Below, piece after piece: positions 8,497-16,638 of a stretch of 64,000 nucleotides of DNA. Each line of letters begins with the position of its first letter. The first letter of the stretch is position 1. A model generated the notes under the pieces. The model was not told the DNA's origin. It did not search any database and saw only the letters and a list, made by a program, of their open reading frames with translations. The position numbers were made by a program, and so were the translations under genes. Source of the DNA: Pseudomonas sp. St316 (lineage in GTDB: Bacteria > Pseudomonadota > Gammaproteobacteria > Pseudomonadales > Pseudomonadaceae); contig NZ_AP021901.1 in assembly GCF_018325905.1 (NCBI RefSeq), forward strand, positions 3,038,001 through 3,102,000, in the 5' to 3' direction.

Positions 8497-8520
8497 TGTA
8501 CAAGAAACTATTCATGTACA
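8497..8520. promoter_or_regulatory. Paired TGTACA-N12-TGTACA operator, right operon
   Basis: TGTACA at 8497-8502 and again at 8515-8520 with exactly 12 bases between, the same geometry as at 2017-2040. The proximal copy lies 17 bp upstream of the NTF2-like start codon and overlaps the likely promoter and leader. This matches the form I recall for light-responsive LitR/PplR MerR-type regulators. Confidence 0.75.
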
Positions 8521-8546
8521 AGTTTTCAGAAGCCTACTGCACGCCT

Positions 8547-8593
8547 TGTACAAATCAAAGTATTTTGTACAAGTAATTTTGCTATTTTGTACA
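8547..8593. promoter_or_regulatory. Three further TGTACA boxes upstream of the NTF2-like gene
   Basis: TGTACA occurs at 8547-8552, 8566-8571 and 8588-8593, each extended to TTGTACAA. Spacings are 13 and 16 bases, so these are not the canonical N12 pair. Five copies within 97 bp upstream of one operon is far beyond chance in GC-rich DNA and points to an extended regulator-binding array. Confidence 0.6.
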
Positions 8594-8626
8594 AGTCCAG
8601 GCGAGGCATGCGCTGGACCCGGGGCG

Positions 8627-9703
8627 TCAAGCCCCGGCCAAAGTCGGATAGTCCGTATAACCGCGCTCGTCGCCTTGGTAGAACGTCGATGCATCAGGGG
8701 TGTTCAGCGCCTGGCCTTGTTTGAAGCGCTCCACCAGGTCCGGGTTTGCCAGAAACGGCGTGCCGAATGCCACCAGGTCTGCTTCTCCACGGCTGATGGC
8801 AGTGGCGGCGCGTTCGGCGCTGTAGCCGCCATTGGCAATGTACGTCCCGCCGAAGCGACGCTTGAGTTCCAGGAAGTCGAACGGGCCTTCGCCCACTTCC
8901 ACGATGTGCAGGTAAGCCAAGCCATAGCGGCTGAGCATTCTGGCCGTGTAGTCGAATGTCGCTTGCGGATTGCTGTCGCTCATCGAGAAGTAGCTGAAGA
9001 TCGGCGAGAGGCGAACGCCGACACGGCTGGCGCCGAAGACTTCGATCACCGACTCGACCACTTCCTTGAGCAAACGTGCACGGTTCTCGATCGAGCCGCC
9101 GTAGGCATCGGTACGTTGGTTGGTGCCGTCACGCAGGAATTGGTCGATCAAGTAGCCGTTGGCGCCATGAATCTCGACGCCGTCGAAGCCGGCCAGCTTC
9201 GCGTTGGCCGCGGCCTGGCGGAAGTCGGCGACCACACCGGGGATTTCATCGAGCTCCAGGGCCCGTGGCAGTTCATACGGCTTGAGGCCTTCGGGGGTGT
9301 AGATCTCGCCATCGGCCTTGATTGCCGAGGGGGCTACGGGTTGGGCACCGTTGACCTGTACCAAAGGATGGGAAAGACGGCCTACGTGCCACAGCTGCAA
9401 GAATATCTGCCCGCCCTCGGCATGGACTGCGTCGGTCACCTGTTTCCAGCCGGTGATCTGCTCAGGGGTAAAGATCCCTGGCGTTCTCAGGTAACCCTTG
9501 CCCTGGGCCGACACCTGGGAGCCTTCGCTGATGATCAGGCCGGCGCTGGCCCGTTGGCTGTAGTACTCGGCCATCAGGGGCGTGGCTGCATCGCCCGTGC
9601 CTGCGCGGCTGCGGGTCATTGGCGCCATGATCATGCGGTTGTTCAGGGACAGCTTGCCGACCTGAGCACGGGACAGCAGAAGATCGAGACCAATGTCGGT
9701 CAT
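8627..9703 (-). CDS. Alkene reductase, Old Yellow Enzyme family
   Basis: 358 residues. An FMN TIM barrel with NNRMIMAPMTRSRA at the N-terminus, FLQLWHVGRLSHP near residue 100, and the signature IHGANGYLIDQFLRDGTNQRTDAYGGS near 180; the C-terminal FGTPFLANPDLVERF is present. These enzymes use NADPH to reduce activated C=C bonds or nitro groups of electrophilic compounds (NemA/XenB type). It sits just upstream of the TGTACA cluster on the same strand, but the 147-bp gap holding those boxes separates it from the NTF2 operon. The closest functional link is detoxification of reactive lipid products, which is inference. Confidence 0.95.
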   Translation of the reverse strand: MTDIGLDLLLSRAQVGKLSLNNRMIMAPMTRSRAGTGDAATPLMAEYYSQRASAGLIISEGSQVSAQGKGYLRTPGIFTPEQITGWKQVTDAVHAEGGQIFLQLWHVGRLSHPLVQVNGAQPVAPSAIKADGEIYTPEGLKPYELPRALELDEIPGVVADFRQAAANAKLAGFDGVEIHGANGYLIDQFLRDGTNQRTDAYGGSIENRARLLKEVVESVIEVFGASRVGVRLSPIFSYFSMSDSNPQATFDYTARMLSRYGLAYLHIVEVGEGPFDFLELKRRFGGTYIANGGYSAERAATAISRGEADLVAFGTPFLANPDLVERFKQGQALNTPDASTFYQGDERGYTDYPTLAGA

Positions 9704-9751
9704 GATTCACCTCTAGGGGATGGGTATGGATGGGGTTAAGTCGAGGGTCGG

Positions 9752-10591
9752 CTAAGCCAACCGGCCCTCTTGTTGCAAAAGGGCGCCGATGCGCTGGATT
9801 TCTTTCTCGCCTTTTTCCAGGGCGGCCTCGCTGGTGTGCACCGAGTAGTAGCCCATCACCAGGTCATGGGGATGCGTGACCGCCGAACCGAGCACGAAGG
9901 AGGTCGCGCCCCGGGCAACGATGTCGATGGCCTCGCCGCAGGCTTCGAATACCACCATTTCCCCGGCATTGACGTTGCCGCCAGCATCGAGGCTGCCGTT
10001 GTTGACCGCCAGCCAGGCGACGGTGTGCCCGGCCGGTGGCGTATAGCGCCAGTGCTCGTTGTCCTGCAACTGCACGGCGAGATAATTCATGCCCGCCGGG
10101 GAGGCGACGCTGCTGCGGGCTGCGCCGTATTGGCCGAGCAACACCAGCGCCGGACCCTCACGGGGGATCTCGGAGGGCGCCAGGTAAACGCTGTGGGCCG
10201 GGGCATTTTCTTCTGCCGCCGGCAGCGCAACCCAGAGCTGGAAGCCTTGGATCGGCGAACCTGCGACCGGTCGGGCGGTGTGCCATACGCCGTTACCAGC
10301 TTGCATCCACTCCATGCCGCCGCTGGGCAGCGTGCCTGACTGGCCCGTGGTGTCTTCGTAGATCACCTGGCCCTCGATCATGTAGGTCAGCGTGGCGATC
10401 CCGGAATGAGGGTGCATACCGAAACCTCGTTGCATGGCATCGGCGTTGAAGGCGAAGTGATCGAGAAACACGAATGGCTTGCAGAGCTGGCCCAGGTCGC
10501 CGGGGCTCATGAGCCGGGTGATCGACCCATGGCTGCTGCCGGAGGTGCGATGGACGATGGCGCGTGGTGGCGCTGCGACGATGCTGTTCAT
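9752..10591 (-). CDS. Pirin family protein
   Basis: 279 residues from ATG at 10591, chosen because GGAGG at 10598-10602 precedes it. The bicupin motif FGMHPHSGIATLTYMIEGQVIYED holds the pirin metal-binding histidines, followed by SGGMEWMQAGNGVWH. Pirins bind iron; some have quercetinase activity. It is divergent from the LysR regulator at 10713, a common pairing in pseudomonads, and lies 48 bp before the ene-reductase on the same strand, so the two may be co-transcribed. Confidence 0.92.
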   Translation of the reverse strand: MNSIVAAPPRAIVHRTSGSSHGSITRLMSPGDLGQLCKPFVFLDHFAFNADAMQRGFGMHPHSGIATLTYMIEGQVIYEDTTGQSGTLPSGGMEWMQAGNGVWHTARPVAGSPIQGFQLWVALPAAEENAPAHSVYLAPSEIPREGPALVLLGQYGAARSSVASPAGMNYLAVQLQDNEHWRYTPPAGHTVAWLAVNNGSLDAGGNVNAGEMVVFEACGEAIDIVARGATSFVLGSAVTHPHDLVMGYYSVHTSEAALEKGEKEIQRIGALLQQEGRLA

Positions 10592-10712
10592 GGGGTGCCT
10601 CCAAGTCTTGGGCGGTGGGCCTTGATGCGAGAAGGATAAGGGCCTGCCAATAGATTGATTAGCCGATACAATGGGATTGAACTCATCCATAAAACGAAGG
10701 AATGTCGGCGCC

Positions 10713-11627
10713 ATGCTCGATCTCAACGATGTCGCGCTGTTTGTCCAGGTGGTGCGCAGCGCCAGCTTCGCCGAAGCTGCCAGGCGCTTGGGCATGCCTT
10801 CCAATACTGTCAGCCGACGGGTTCAGCAGTTGGAGGCGCAACTGGCGTCGCGACTTTTGCAGCGCTCGACCCGCAAACTCACGCTGACTCATGCAGGCCA
10901 GGGGTTTTATGAACGCTGCGTGGATGCGGTGGACGGCTTGATGGACGCCGGACAGGAACTGATGATGGGCAGCGAGGAGCCCAGCGGCCTGGTGCGCATC
11001 GCGGCGATGGCGGATTTTTTCGATTTCTTCCCGATGGAATGGGTGGCCGACTTTTTAGCCGCGCATCCGCGCGTGCAACTTGACTTCGTGCTCAGCGATG
11101 CCCGGGTCGATCTGATTGCCGACCGCATCGACGTTGCCTTTCGTGGCGGTCCCTTGCAGGACTCGGGGTATGTCGGTCGCCAACTGCTCAAGAACGACGG
11201 TGACGGCATGGTTGCCAGCCCCGCGTACATTGCCGCGCGCGGCGCACCGCTTTCGCTGCAGGACCTGGCGCACCACGACGGGGTGAGTTTCGCTCATCCC
11301 GGCGGCATGACCCATTGGCGATTCGTTGGCCCGGACGGCATCGAGGAACAGGTGCAGATCGCCAGCCGGTTCCACGCCAACACCGCCCAAGCGTTGCGCA
11401 GGGCGACCGTCGCCGGCCTGGGCATCGCCGTGCTGCCGGGGGCACTGAGCGCGCTCGACCTGGAAGCCGGTAGGCTGGTGCGCGTGCTGCCGCAGTACCA
11501 ACGCACCGGCTTTGGCCTGAATGTGCTTTATCCGAGCCGGCGGCAGTTGCCGCTGGCGGTTTCGGCGTTCATCGGGTTGGTGATGGAAAAGCTGGAGCTC
11601 AAGGCGTTCCCGGCGCGGATGACATGA
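10713..11627 (+). CDS. LysR family transcriptional regulator
   Basis: 304 residues from ATG at 10713 (MLDLNDVALFVQVV); GAAGGA at 10696-10701 lies upstream, and an in-frame ATG at 10671 would add 14 atypical residues. The winged helix is at residues 1-60 (SFAEAARRLGMPSNTVSRRVQQLE), followed by a co-inducer domain (IDVAFRGGPLQDSGYVGRQL, FHANTAQALRRATVAGLGIAVLPGAL). It faces pirin and the ene-reductase across 121 bp and probably regulates them and itself. The 296 bp after it hold no gene other than the terminator of the opposite-strand flavoprotein gene. Confidence 0.93.
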   Translation: MLDLNDVALFVQVVRSASFAEAARRLGMPSNTVSRRVQQLEAQLASRLLQRSTRKLTLTHAGQGFYERCVDAVDGLMDAGQELMMGSEEPSGLVRIAAMADFFDFFPMEWVADFLAAHPRVQLDFVLSDARVDLIADRIDVAFRGGPLQDSGYVGRQLLKNDGDGMVASPAYIAARGAPLSLQDLAHHDGVSFAHPGGMTHWRFVGPDGIEEQVQIASRFHANTAQALRRATVAGLGIAVLPGALSALDLEAGRLVRVLPQYQRTGFGLNVLYPSRRQLPLAVSAFIGLVMEKLELKAFPARMT

Positions 11628-11836
11628 GTCGGCCATTGCCCTTCGCCACGATGGGCCAGTGACTATTACGCCCGGTCGCAGCTTCAGCTGACGCAAGGAG
11701 CAGGACGCCACGGCCCACCTCGATCCGGATGGTTCTGCCTACCTTGCCTTGTGTTCAGGGGACCGGGGGTGGGCATTGATACGGATTTTTCTGGGCCGTG
11801 ACGATGTTCAGACTGGCTTGGGGGAGAAGCCAGCCC

Positions 11837-11871
11837 AAAAAAACGCCCGCCGAAGAATCATTGGCAGGCGT
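11837..11871 (-). terminator. Rho-independent terminator of the NDH-2-like gene
   Basis: On the minus strand ACGCCTGCC and GGCGGGCGT form a nine-pair stem (one G-T pair) around an 11-base loop, followed at once by seven T residues. It ends 53 bp after the stop codon at 11924. This is the clearest intrinsic terminator in the window. Confidence 0.9.
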
Positions 11872-11923
11872 CTGGGAAAGACCGGCACACAAAGGAGAAA
11901 CTGGCCGGGGTAGGGGGCAAGGG

Positions 11924-13126
11924 TCAGGCCACCGGAATCAACGGGTCAGCCGCTGCCAGGGCCGCCGCGCGGTCGGCGGCGGGCGGGTAGATCCACACAC
12001 TGTTGATCTGAGTCTTGAGATCCTTGGCTTCCTGCCCGACCAGCTTGAGTTGGCGATCCCAACCTTCGGTATACACCGCACCCCAGGCGCCCAGGTCCAG
12101 GCAGGTCACGTACTTGGGTTGGCTGTAGGGCATCGGCGCCACACCCAGCAGGTCGGCCGCGACGTTGTTGCCGGCGTAGCGCCCCAGGGAGATGGCGTGT
12201 TGGCAAGACATCGCCGCGTAATTGCCCAGTGTGTCGGTGGCGGCATAGGCCACGTCACCGGTGGCGAATATGGCGTTTTGTCCCAGCACTTTCAGATGGC
12301 TGTCGACGTGCAGGCGGCCCAGGTGATCGCGGGTGCCTGGCACTTGCTGGGTCAGCGGGTGGGCACGGAAACCGACGGTCCAGATCACGGTCTTGGACTC
12401 GATACGCTGGCCGTTCGACAGGGTGACACCGCCGGCATCCACCGAATCGACCGAAGCATTGAGGATCCACTCGATGCCCAGGTGATCGGACGCTTCGATC
12501 ACGGAGGGGCGAATGCCGTCGCCCAACGACGCGCCGATCTGCGGCGCGCGATCCACCACGATGACCCGGATGTTCGCATCCTCACCCAGGGCGGCCCGCA
12601 GGCGGGTCGGCATTTCGGTGGCGGTTTCGATGCCGGTGAAGCCGCCACCGGCTACCACCACGGTGTTGCGGGCTGGGCTGTCCGGCAGGTTTTTGAGGGA
12701 CTTGATGTGGGCTTCGAGGCGCGTTGCCTGTTCGATCTCATCGACGTCGAAGGCATGTTCGAGCATGCCTTTGAGATCGGGGCGAAACAGTTTGCTGCCC
12801 GCCGCCAGTACCAATCGGTCGTAACCCAGGCTGCCCTGGGTACCGAATACGTCCACGTAGCCGACCCGTTTGCCTTCGACGTCGATACTGCTCGCCGAGC
12901 CCTGTACGAATTTCACGCCCACAGCATCGAACAGTCCGTCCAGCGGAGCCATCATGGTGTGGACGTCCGGCTCATAGAAACGAGGCCGCATGCGCAGTTC
13001 CGCCTGGGGCGCCAGGACAGTAATCTGCACGTCATTTCGATCATGCTGGTCCAGCAGGCGGGCCGCGCTCAATGCGCTCCATACTCCGCCGAAACCAGCA
13101 CCAATAACCAGAATTTGCTGTTTCAT
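11924..13126 (-). CDS. NAD(P)/FAD-dependent oxidoreductase, NDH-2-like
   Basis: 400 residues from ATG at 13126 with GGGAG upstream. Two dinucleotide folds are visible: VIGAGFGGVWSALSAARLL at the N-terminus for FAD, and VVVAGGGFTGIETATEM near residue 160 for NAD(P)H. TVIWTVGFRAHP and FATGDVAYA near the C-terminus are typical of the pyridine nucleotide-disulfide oxidoreductase family. It resembles type II NADH dehydrogenases but lacks an obvious C-terminal membrane anchor and is shorter than Ndh, so an exact electron acceptor is uncertain. Monocistronic, ending in a strong terminator. Confidence 0.88.
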   Translation of the reverse strand: MKQQILVIGAGFGGVWSALSAARLLDQHDRNDVQITVLAPQAELRMRPRFYEPDVHTMMAPLDGLFDAVGVKFVQGSASSIDVEGKRVGYVDVFGTQGSLGYDRLVLAAGSKLFRPDLKGMLEHAFDVDEIEQATRLEAHIKSLKNLPDSPARNTVVVAGGGFTGIETATEMPTRLRAALGEDANIRVIVVDRAPQIGASLGDGIRPSVIEASDHLGIEWILNASVDSVDAGGVTLSNGQRIESKTVIWTVGFRAHPLTQQVPGTRDHLGRLHVDSHLKVLGQNAIFATGDVAYAATDTLGNYAAMSCQHAISLGRYAGNNVAADLLGVAPMPYSQPKYVTCLDLGAWGAVYTEGWDRQLKLVGQEAKDLKTQINSVWIYPPAADRAAALAAADPLIPVA

Positions 13127-13361
13127 GATTTGCTCCCGAAGACAAAATCGATACGTTGAATGAATTAAACTGTTCAGCGTGACCGTGGCGCGAAGTACTC
13201 CAGAAACGCCTGGCTTCAATGTATTCACATCGAGCACATTCAGTTTCGGTTCGCTGTAGGAAATCATATTGGCCGGGACTGTGTTTAACACTTCTACATA
13301 AGGTCATCGGGCCCATGCTTGGGTAGGTGTGATCTATACGAAGGTATGAGGGGGCGGACAG

Positions 13362-13736
13362 TCAAGCAGGCCGGGCCAGTACCGATTCGATACAGGCGAT
13401 CAATTCAGCGCAGTCGAAGGGCTTTGGGAAAAACGCCACCGGCTCGGGCGCAGCAGCGCTGGTACGGGGCGGCACGCCAAGGTATCCGGTAATGAAAATG
13501 ATCGGAATATGAATGCCCAGGGTCGACAGGCGATCGTACATCTGAATACCCGTCATGCTGGGCATTTGTATATCCGATATCAGGCAGGCTGTATTTTCAA
13601 GTTCGCAGGAAGATAAAAAGTCCAAGGCGCTGGCGTATGTTTCAACCCGATATCCGTGGGAACGTAACAAACCATCCAGGGCAATTCTAACTGATGCATC
13701 ATCATCAATAATTGCAATAGTTGCGGTGTTGGACAT
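13362..13736 (-). CDS. Single-domain response regulator (receiver only)
   Basis: 124 residues. All receiver landmarks are present: the acidic pair in IAIIDDDASVRIAL, the phospho-acceptor Asp in CLISDIQMPSMTG, the Thr in IIFITGYLG, and the Lys in FFPKPFD. There is no output domain. The sequence is FixJ-receiver-like. It lies 101 bp downstream of the remnant of a FixJ-type regulator on the same strand, which suggests a former two-component locus. No histidine kinase is seen nearby, so its phosphodonor is unknown. Confidence 0.9.
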   Translation of the reverse strand: MSNTATIAIIDDDASVRIALDGLLRSHGYRVETYASALDFLSSCELENTACLISDIQMPSMTGIQMYDRLSTLGIHIPIIFITGYLGVPPRTSAAAPEPVAFFPKPFDCAELIACIESVLARPA

Positions 13737-13837
13737 GTCGATACCTGGGATGATATCAGGTAGCCATAAAGGCGACCGTTATCAGTGCAAGATACGCCGT
13801 CCAATGTGCCCGCCAATTATACGTGTGTATGAACTTT

Positions 13838-14033
13838 CTACTGCTCGCCACGCAATTCCAGCACTTGGGTCATGCGCACCAGATCGGCGAACGAACGTGC
13901 GCACATTTTGCGCGTGGCTTGGCCGCGGTGAATCTTGACTGTGATTTCACTCAAAGGTCGAGCCGGGGATGGTTCATGAGTTGCGCGACCGAATCGAACA
14001 AGTGGACCTGCAGGCCTTGGGTCAAGGCTTTAG
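13838..14033 (-). pseudogene. Remnant of a FixJ/LuxR-type response regulator with a large internal deletion
   Basis: Reading leftward, one frame gives GLQVHLFDSVAQLMNHPRLD, which is the early part of a FixJ-type receiver. It runs into a stop at about 13951. Directly afterwards another frame gives LSEITVKIHRGQATRKMCAR and then SFADLVRMTQVLELRGEQ with a stop at 13838, which is the LuxR-type recognition helix and C-terminus. The phosphorylation site, linker and first half of the helix-turn-helix are gone and the two pieces are out of frame. A half REP element (14053-14074) lies just upstream. The gene is clearly dead. Confidence 0.8.
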
Positions 14034-14293
14034 GGCCGCTACGCAGCCCAACGGGGATAAATCCCCTCGCCACAGAAGGACGCGCTCACACAAGGCGCTG
14101 TTGGCTGTGGCGCTGGAGCTATACCGAAGTATCGATGATGTTGCCCAAAGGGTGAGTCAAGTGTCCCCACGTACAACAGACATCAGCCCGCCGCGGGGAT
14201 TACGCTTTCATCACCTCGTCGCCGCAGGCCTTGATGGAGGGCGCAGGCGATGATCTTGTTCACTTCTGACTCAATGGCCTGGGGCCTGAGGCG

Positions 14294-15241
14294 ATGACTA
14301 TGATGAACAGAAATGACTTGCGTCGTGCTGACATCAATTTGCTGGTGGTCTTCGAAACCATGATGCACGAGCAAAACGTTACCCGCGTCAGCGAAAAGCT
14401 GTTTCTCGGCCAGCCCACGATCAGCAGTGCCTTGGCGCGCTTGCGGTTGATGTTCGATGATCCGTTGTTCATCCGTTCGGGACGGCTGATGGAGCCGACC
14501 TCCCGGGCCCAGGAAATTTTCTCCAATCTGTCACCGGCGCTGGACGGCATCGCTGCCGCCTTGAGCCTTTGTCAGGCGTTCGAGCCGGCCACCAGCGAAG
14601 CGACCTTCCATATCGGGCTGTGCGATGACGTCGAGTACGCCCTGTTGCCCCAGTTGTTGCGCCGCCTGCGGGCCGAGGCCCCCGGCACCACATTGGTGGT
14701 GCGCCGGGCCGATCAATGGCAGTTGTCCCAGCTGATGGCCAGCGGTGAAATTTCCCTGGGAATCAGCCCGGCCTTGGAACTGCCGGCCAATGCCCGACGC
14801 AAGACGCTGCGGCCGATTCGACCGATGTTGTTGCGCGCCGATTCGCAGCCCGGTGAACTGACGCTGGACGAATTCTGCCGTCGGCCCCATGCGATTGTGT
14901 CGTCCATGGGCAATGTCATCGATGACTCGGACCGCGCGTTATGCCAGATGGGCCGACAGCGCCGGGTGGTGTTGACCGTGCCGCAATTCAGCGCCTTGCC
15001 CGTGCTGTTGGCCCAGAGCGACATCATCGCCATCGTGCCGGATTACGTTGCCCAGGCGATGGCGGTGACGACCGGCATGAGGGCGCAAGCGGTCCCGATC
15101 TGCTTGCCACAGCACGAGCTTTCCATGGTCTGGCGCGGCGCTTCGCACAATGATCCGGGGGAGCGGTGGCTGCGTTCGCGTTGCAGCGCGTTCCTGGCCG
15201 AGCAGGCCGACCCGCGGGAGCACTCGAGAAGAGTGGCCTGA
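14294..15241 (+). CDS. LysR family transcriptional regulator (NodD/NahR-like)
   Basis: 315 residues if the first ATG is used; ATGs at 14300 and 14303 are equally possible and better spaced from GAGG at 14288-14291. The helix-turn-helix spans about residues 10-65 (LRRADINLLVVFETMMHEQNVTRVSEKLFLGQPTISSALARLR). The effector domain includes FHIGLCDDVEYALLPQLLRRLR and SDIIAIVPDYVAQAMA. The RADINLLVVFE start resembles regulators of aromatic catabolism and nodulation genes. The target is not obvious: the next intact gene is the substrate-binding protein at 15520, beyond a regulator remnant. Confidence 0.92.
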   Translation: MTMMNRNDLRRADINLLVVFETMMHEQNVTRVSEKLFLGQPTISSALARLRLMFDDPLFIRSGRLMEPTSRAQEIFSNLSPALDGIAAALSLCQAFEPATSEATFHIGLCDDVEYALLPQLLRRLRAEAPGTTLVVRRADQWQLSQLMASGEISLGISPALELPANARRKTLRPIRPMLLRADSQPGELTLDEFCRRPHAIVSSMGNVIDDSDRALCQMGRQRRVVLTVPQFSALPVLLAQSDIIAIVPDYVAQAMAVTTGMRAQAVPICLPQHELSMVWRGASHNDPGERWLRSRCSAFLAEQADPREHSRRVA

Positions 15242-15267
15242 CGGGACCGTACCGTAAGGAGGCGCGC

Positions 15268-15415
15268 TCAGCGGGCAAACCGGTTGCGATACTCCCGGGG
15301 GAAATCGAGAGATGGCGCTGGAAGGTGTGACGCATTCGTTCCTCGTCACCGAAGCCGCAGGATCGGGCGATCTGGTCGATGTTGCGCTGTCAGGTTCGTG
15401 GCCCAGGCGCCGAAC
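15268..15415 (-). pseudogene. C-terminal remnant of an AraC-family (GlxA-type) regulator
   Basis: Leftward translation gives NIDQIARSCGFGDEERMR and HTFQRHLSIS, the second helix-turn-helix of GlxA-type AraC regulators. After the run of C residues near 15297-15302 the expected ending REYRNRFAR-stop continues in another frame, so one base has been lost. Nothing recognisable remains upstream of about 15415. The fragment is about 50 codons and starts 26 bp after the convergent LysR stop. It is a decayed gene end, not a functional product. Confidence 0.75.
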
Positions 15416-15519
15416 CGTTAGGTGCTATTGATATGCTATTAAGGTATTTAAATTAATATTTTTATAGCTTTAAAGTCGTGACCTTCAGTCTTGTGCACTT
15501 TACTGTGAGGTTCTCGACC

Positions 15520-16527
15520 ATGGCTTTCAAGCGTTCTGCGCTGACCTTGTTGGTTTCCCTGGCGGCCACTGCGCTGCTCAATCCTTTGGCCCATGCCGAA
15601 GGCAAGATCAGCATCGCCCAGCAATTCGGTATCGGCTACCTGATCCTCGACGTGGTGCGTGACCAGCAGTTGATCGAGAAACATGGCAAGGCCCAGGGCC
15701 TCGATATCAAGGTGGACTGGAACAGCATTTCCGGCGCGACCGCGATGAACGAAGCCCTGCTGACCGGCGCCCTGGATGTGGTGTCGGCGGGCGTTCCGCC
15801 GATGCTGACGATCTGGGACCGGACCCGGGGCAAGCAGAACGTCAAGGCCATCGCCTCGCTGGGGTCGATGCCCAATTATCTGTTGACCAATAACCCGAAC
15901 GTGAAAAGCCTCAAGGACTTCACCGACAAGGACCGGATCGCTGTTCCAGCGGCGGGCGTCGGGTTCCAGTCGCGCACATTGCAGATCGAAACAGCCAAGG
16001 TGTTCGGCGACGATCATTTCAAGAAATTCGACGACATTTCAGTCAGCCTCCCACACCCGGATGCCACGGCGGCGCTGATTGCCGGTCAGTCGGAAATCAA
16101 TTCGCACTTCTCCAGCCCACCGTTCCAGTACCAGGCACTGCAAAGCCCCAACGTACACAAGGTGCTCAGCTCCTATGATGTACTGGGCGGGCCGGCGACG
16201 TTCAACGTGCTCTACACCACGGAAAAATTCCACGACGAAAACCCCAAGACCTACAAGGCGTTCTACGACGCCCTGGTGGAGGCACAAGGCATCATCAAGG
16301 CCGACAAGCCGGCTGCGGCCCAGACCTACATTCGCGTAGAGCAGTCCAAATTGCCGCTGTCGCTGGTGGAGAAAATCGTTACTGACCCCGAAATCGACTT
16401 CACTGTCGTCCCGCAACGCACCTACATCTATGCCGAGAAATTGCATGAGCTGGGTGTGCTGAAAAACCAGGCCGACAGCTGGAAGGACTATTTCTTTGAA
16501 GAGGCCCATGGCGGCGCCGGCAGTTGA
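15520..16527 (+). CDS. ABC transporter substrate-binding protein (NitT/TauT/SsuA-like)
   Basis: 335 residues from ATG at 15520 with GAGG upstream. It starts MAFKRSALTLLVSLAATALLNPLAHAEGK, a signal peptide cleaved after AHA. The mature part (ISIAQQFGIGYLILDVVRDQQLIEKHGKAQG, GALDVVSAGVPPMLTIWD, PDATAALIAGQSEINSHFSSPPF) is a type 2 periplasmic binding protein like those for sulfonates, nitrate or aromatic acids. No matching permease or ATPase gene lies in the window, so it either uses components encoded elsewhere or acts as a sensor. The next gene is an AraC regulator on the same strand. Confidence 0.88.
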   Translation: MAFKRSALTLLVSLAATALLNPLAHAEGKISIAQQFGIGYLILDVVRDQQLIEKHGKAQGLDIKVDWNSISGATAMNEALLTGALDVVSAGVPPMLTIWDRTRGKQNVKAIASLGSMPNYLLTNNPNVKSLKDFTDKDRIAVPAAGVGFQSRTLQIETAKVFGDDHFKKFDDISVSLPHPDATAALIAGQSEINSHFSSPPFQYQALQSPNVHKVLSSYDVLGGPATFNVLYTTEKFHDENPKTYKAFYDALVEAQGIIKADKPAAAQTYIRVEQSKLPLSLVEKIVTDPEIDFTVVPQRTYIYAEKLHELGVLKNQADSWKDYFFEEAHGGAGS

Positions 16528-16638
16528 GTCCTGACTGATTATCCGTTTTCGGCACAATTGCTCGACCGGCTCACGGGGCGGAATGGAACTTGCCTGAGCT
16601 TTGACCCGCAAGCCCTGGAATCATCAAAGGTCGGGTCA

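Noticed and set aside
14183..14374. Minus-strand frame of 63 codons upstream of the LysR gene
   Set aside because: It overlaps the LysR start, has no ribosome binding site and no recognisable family.
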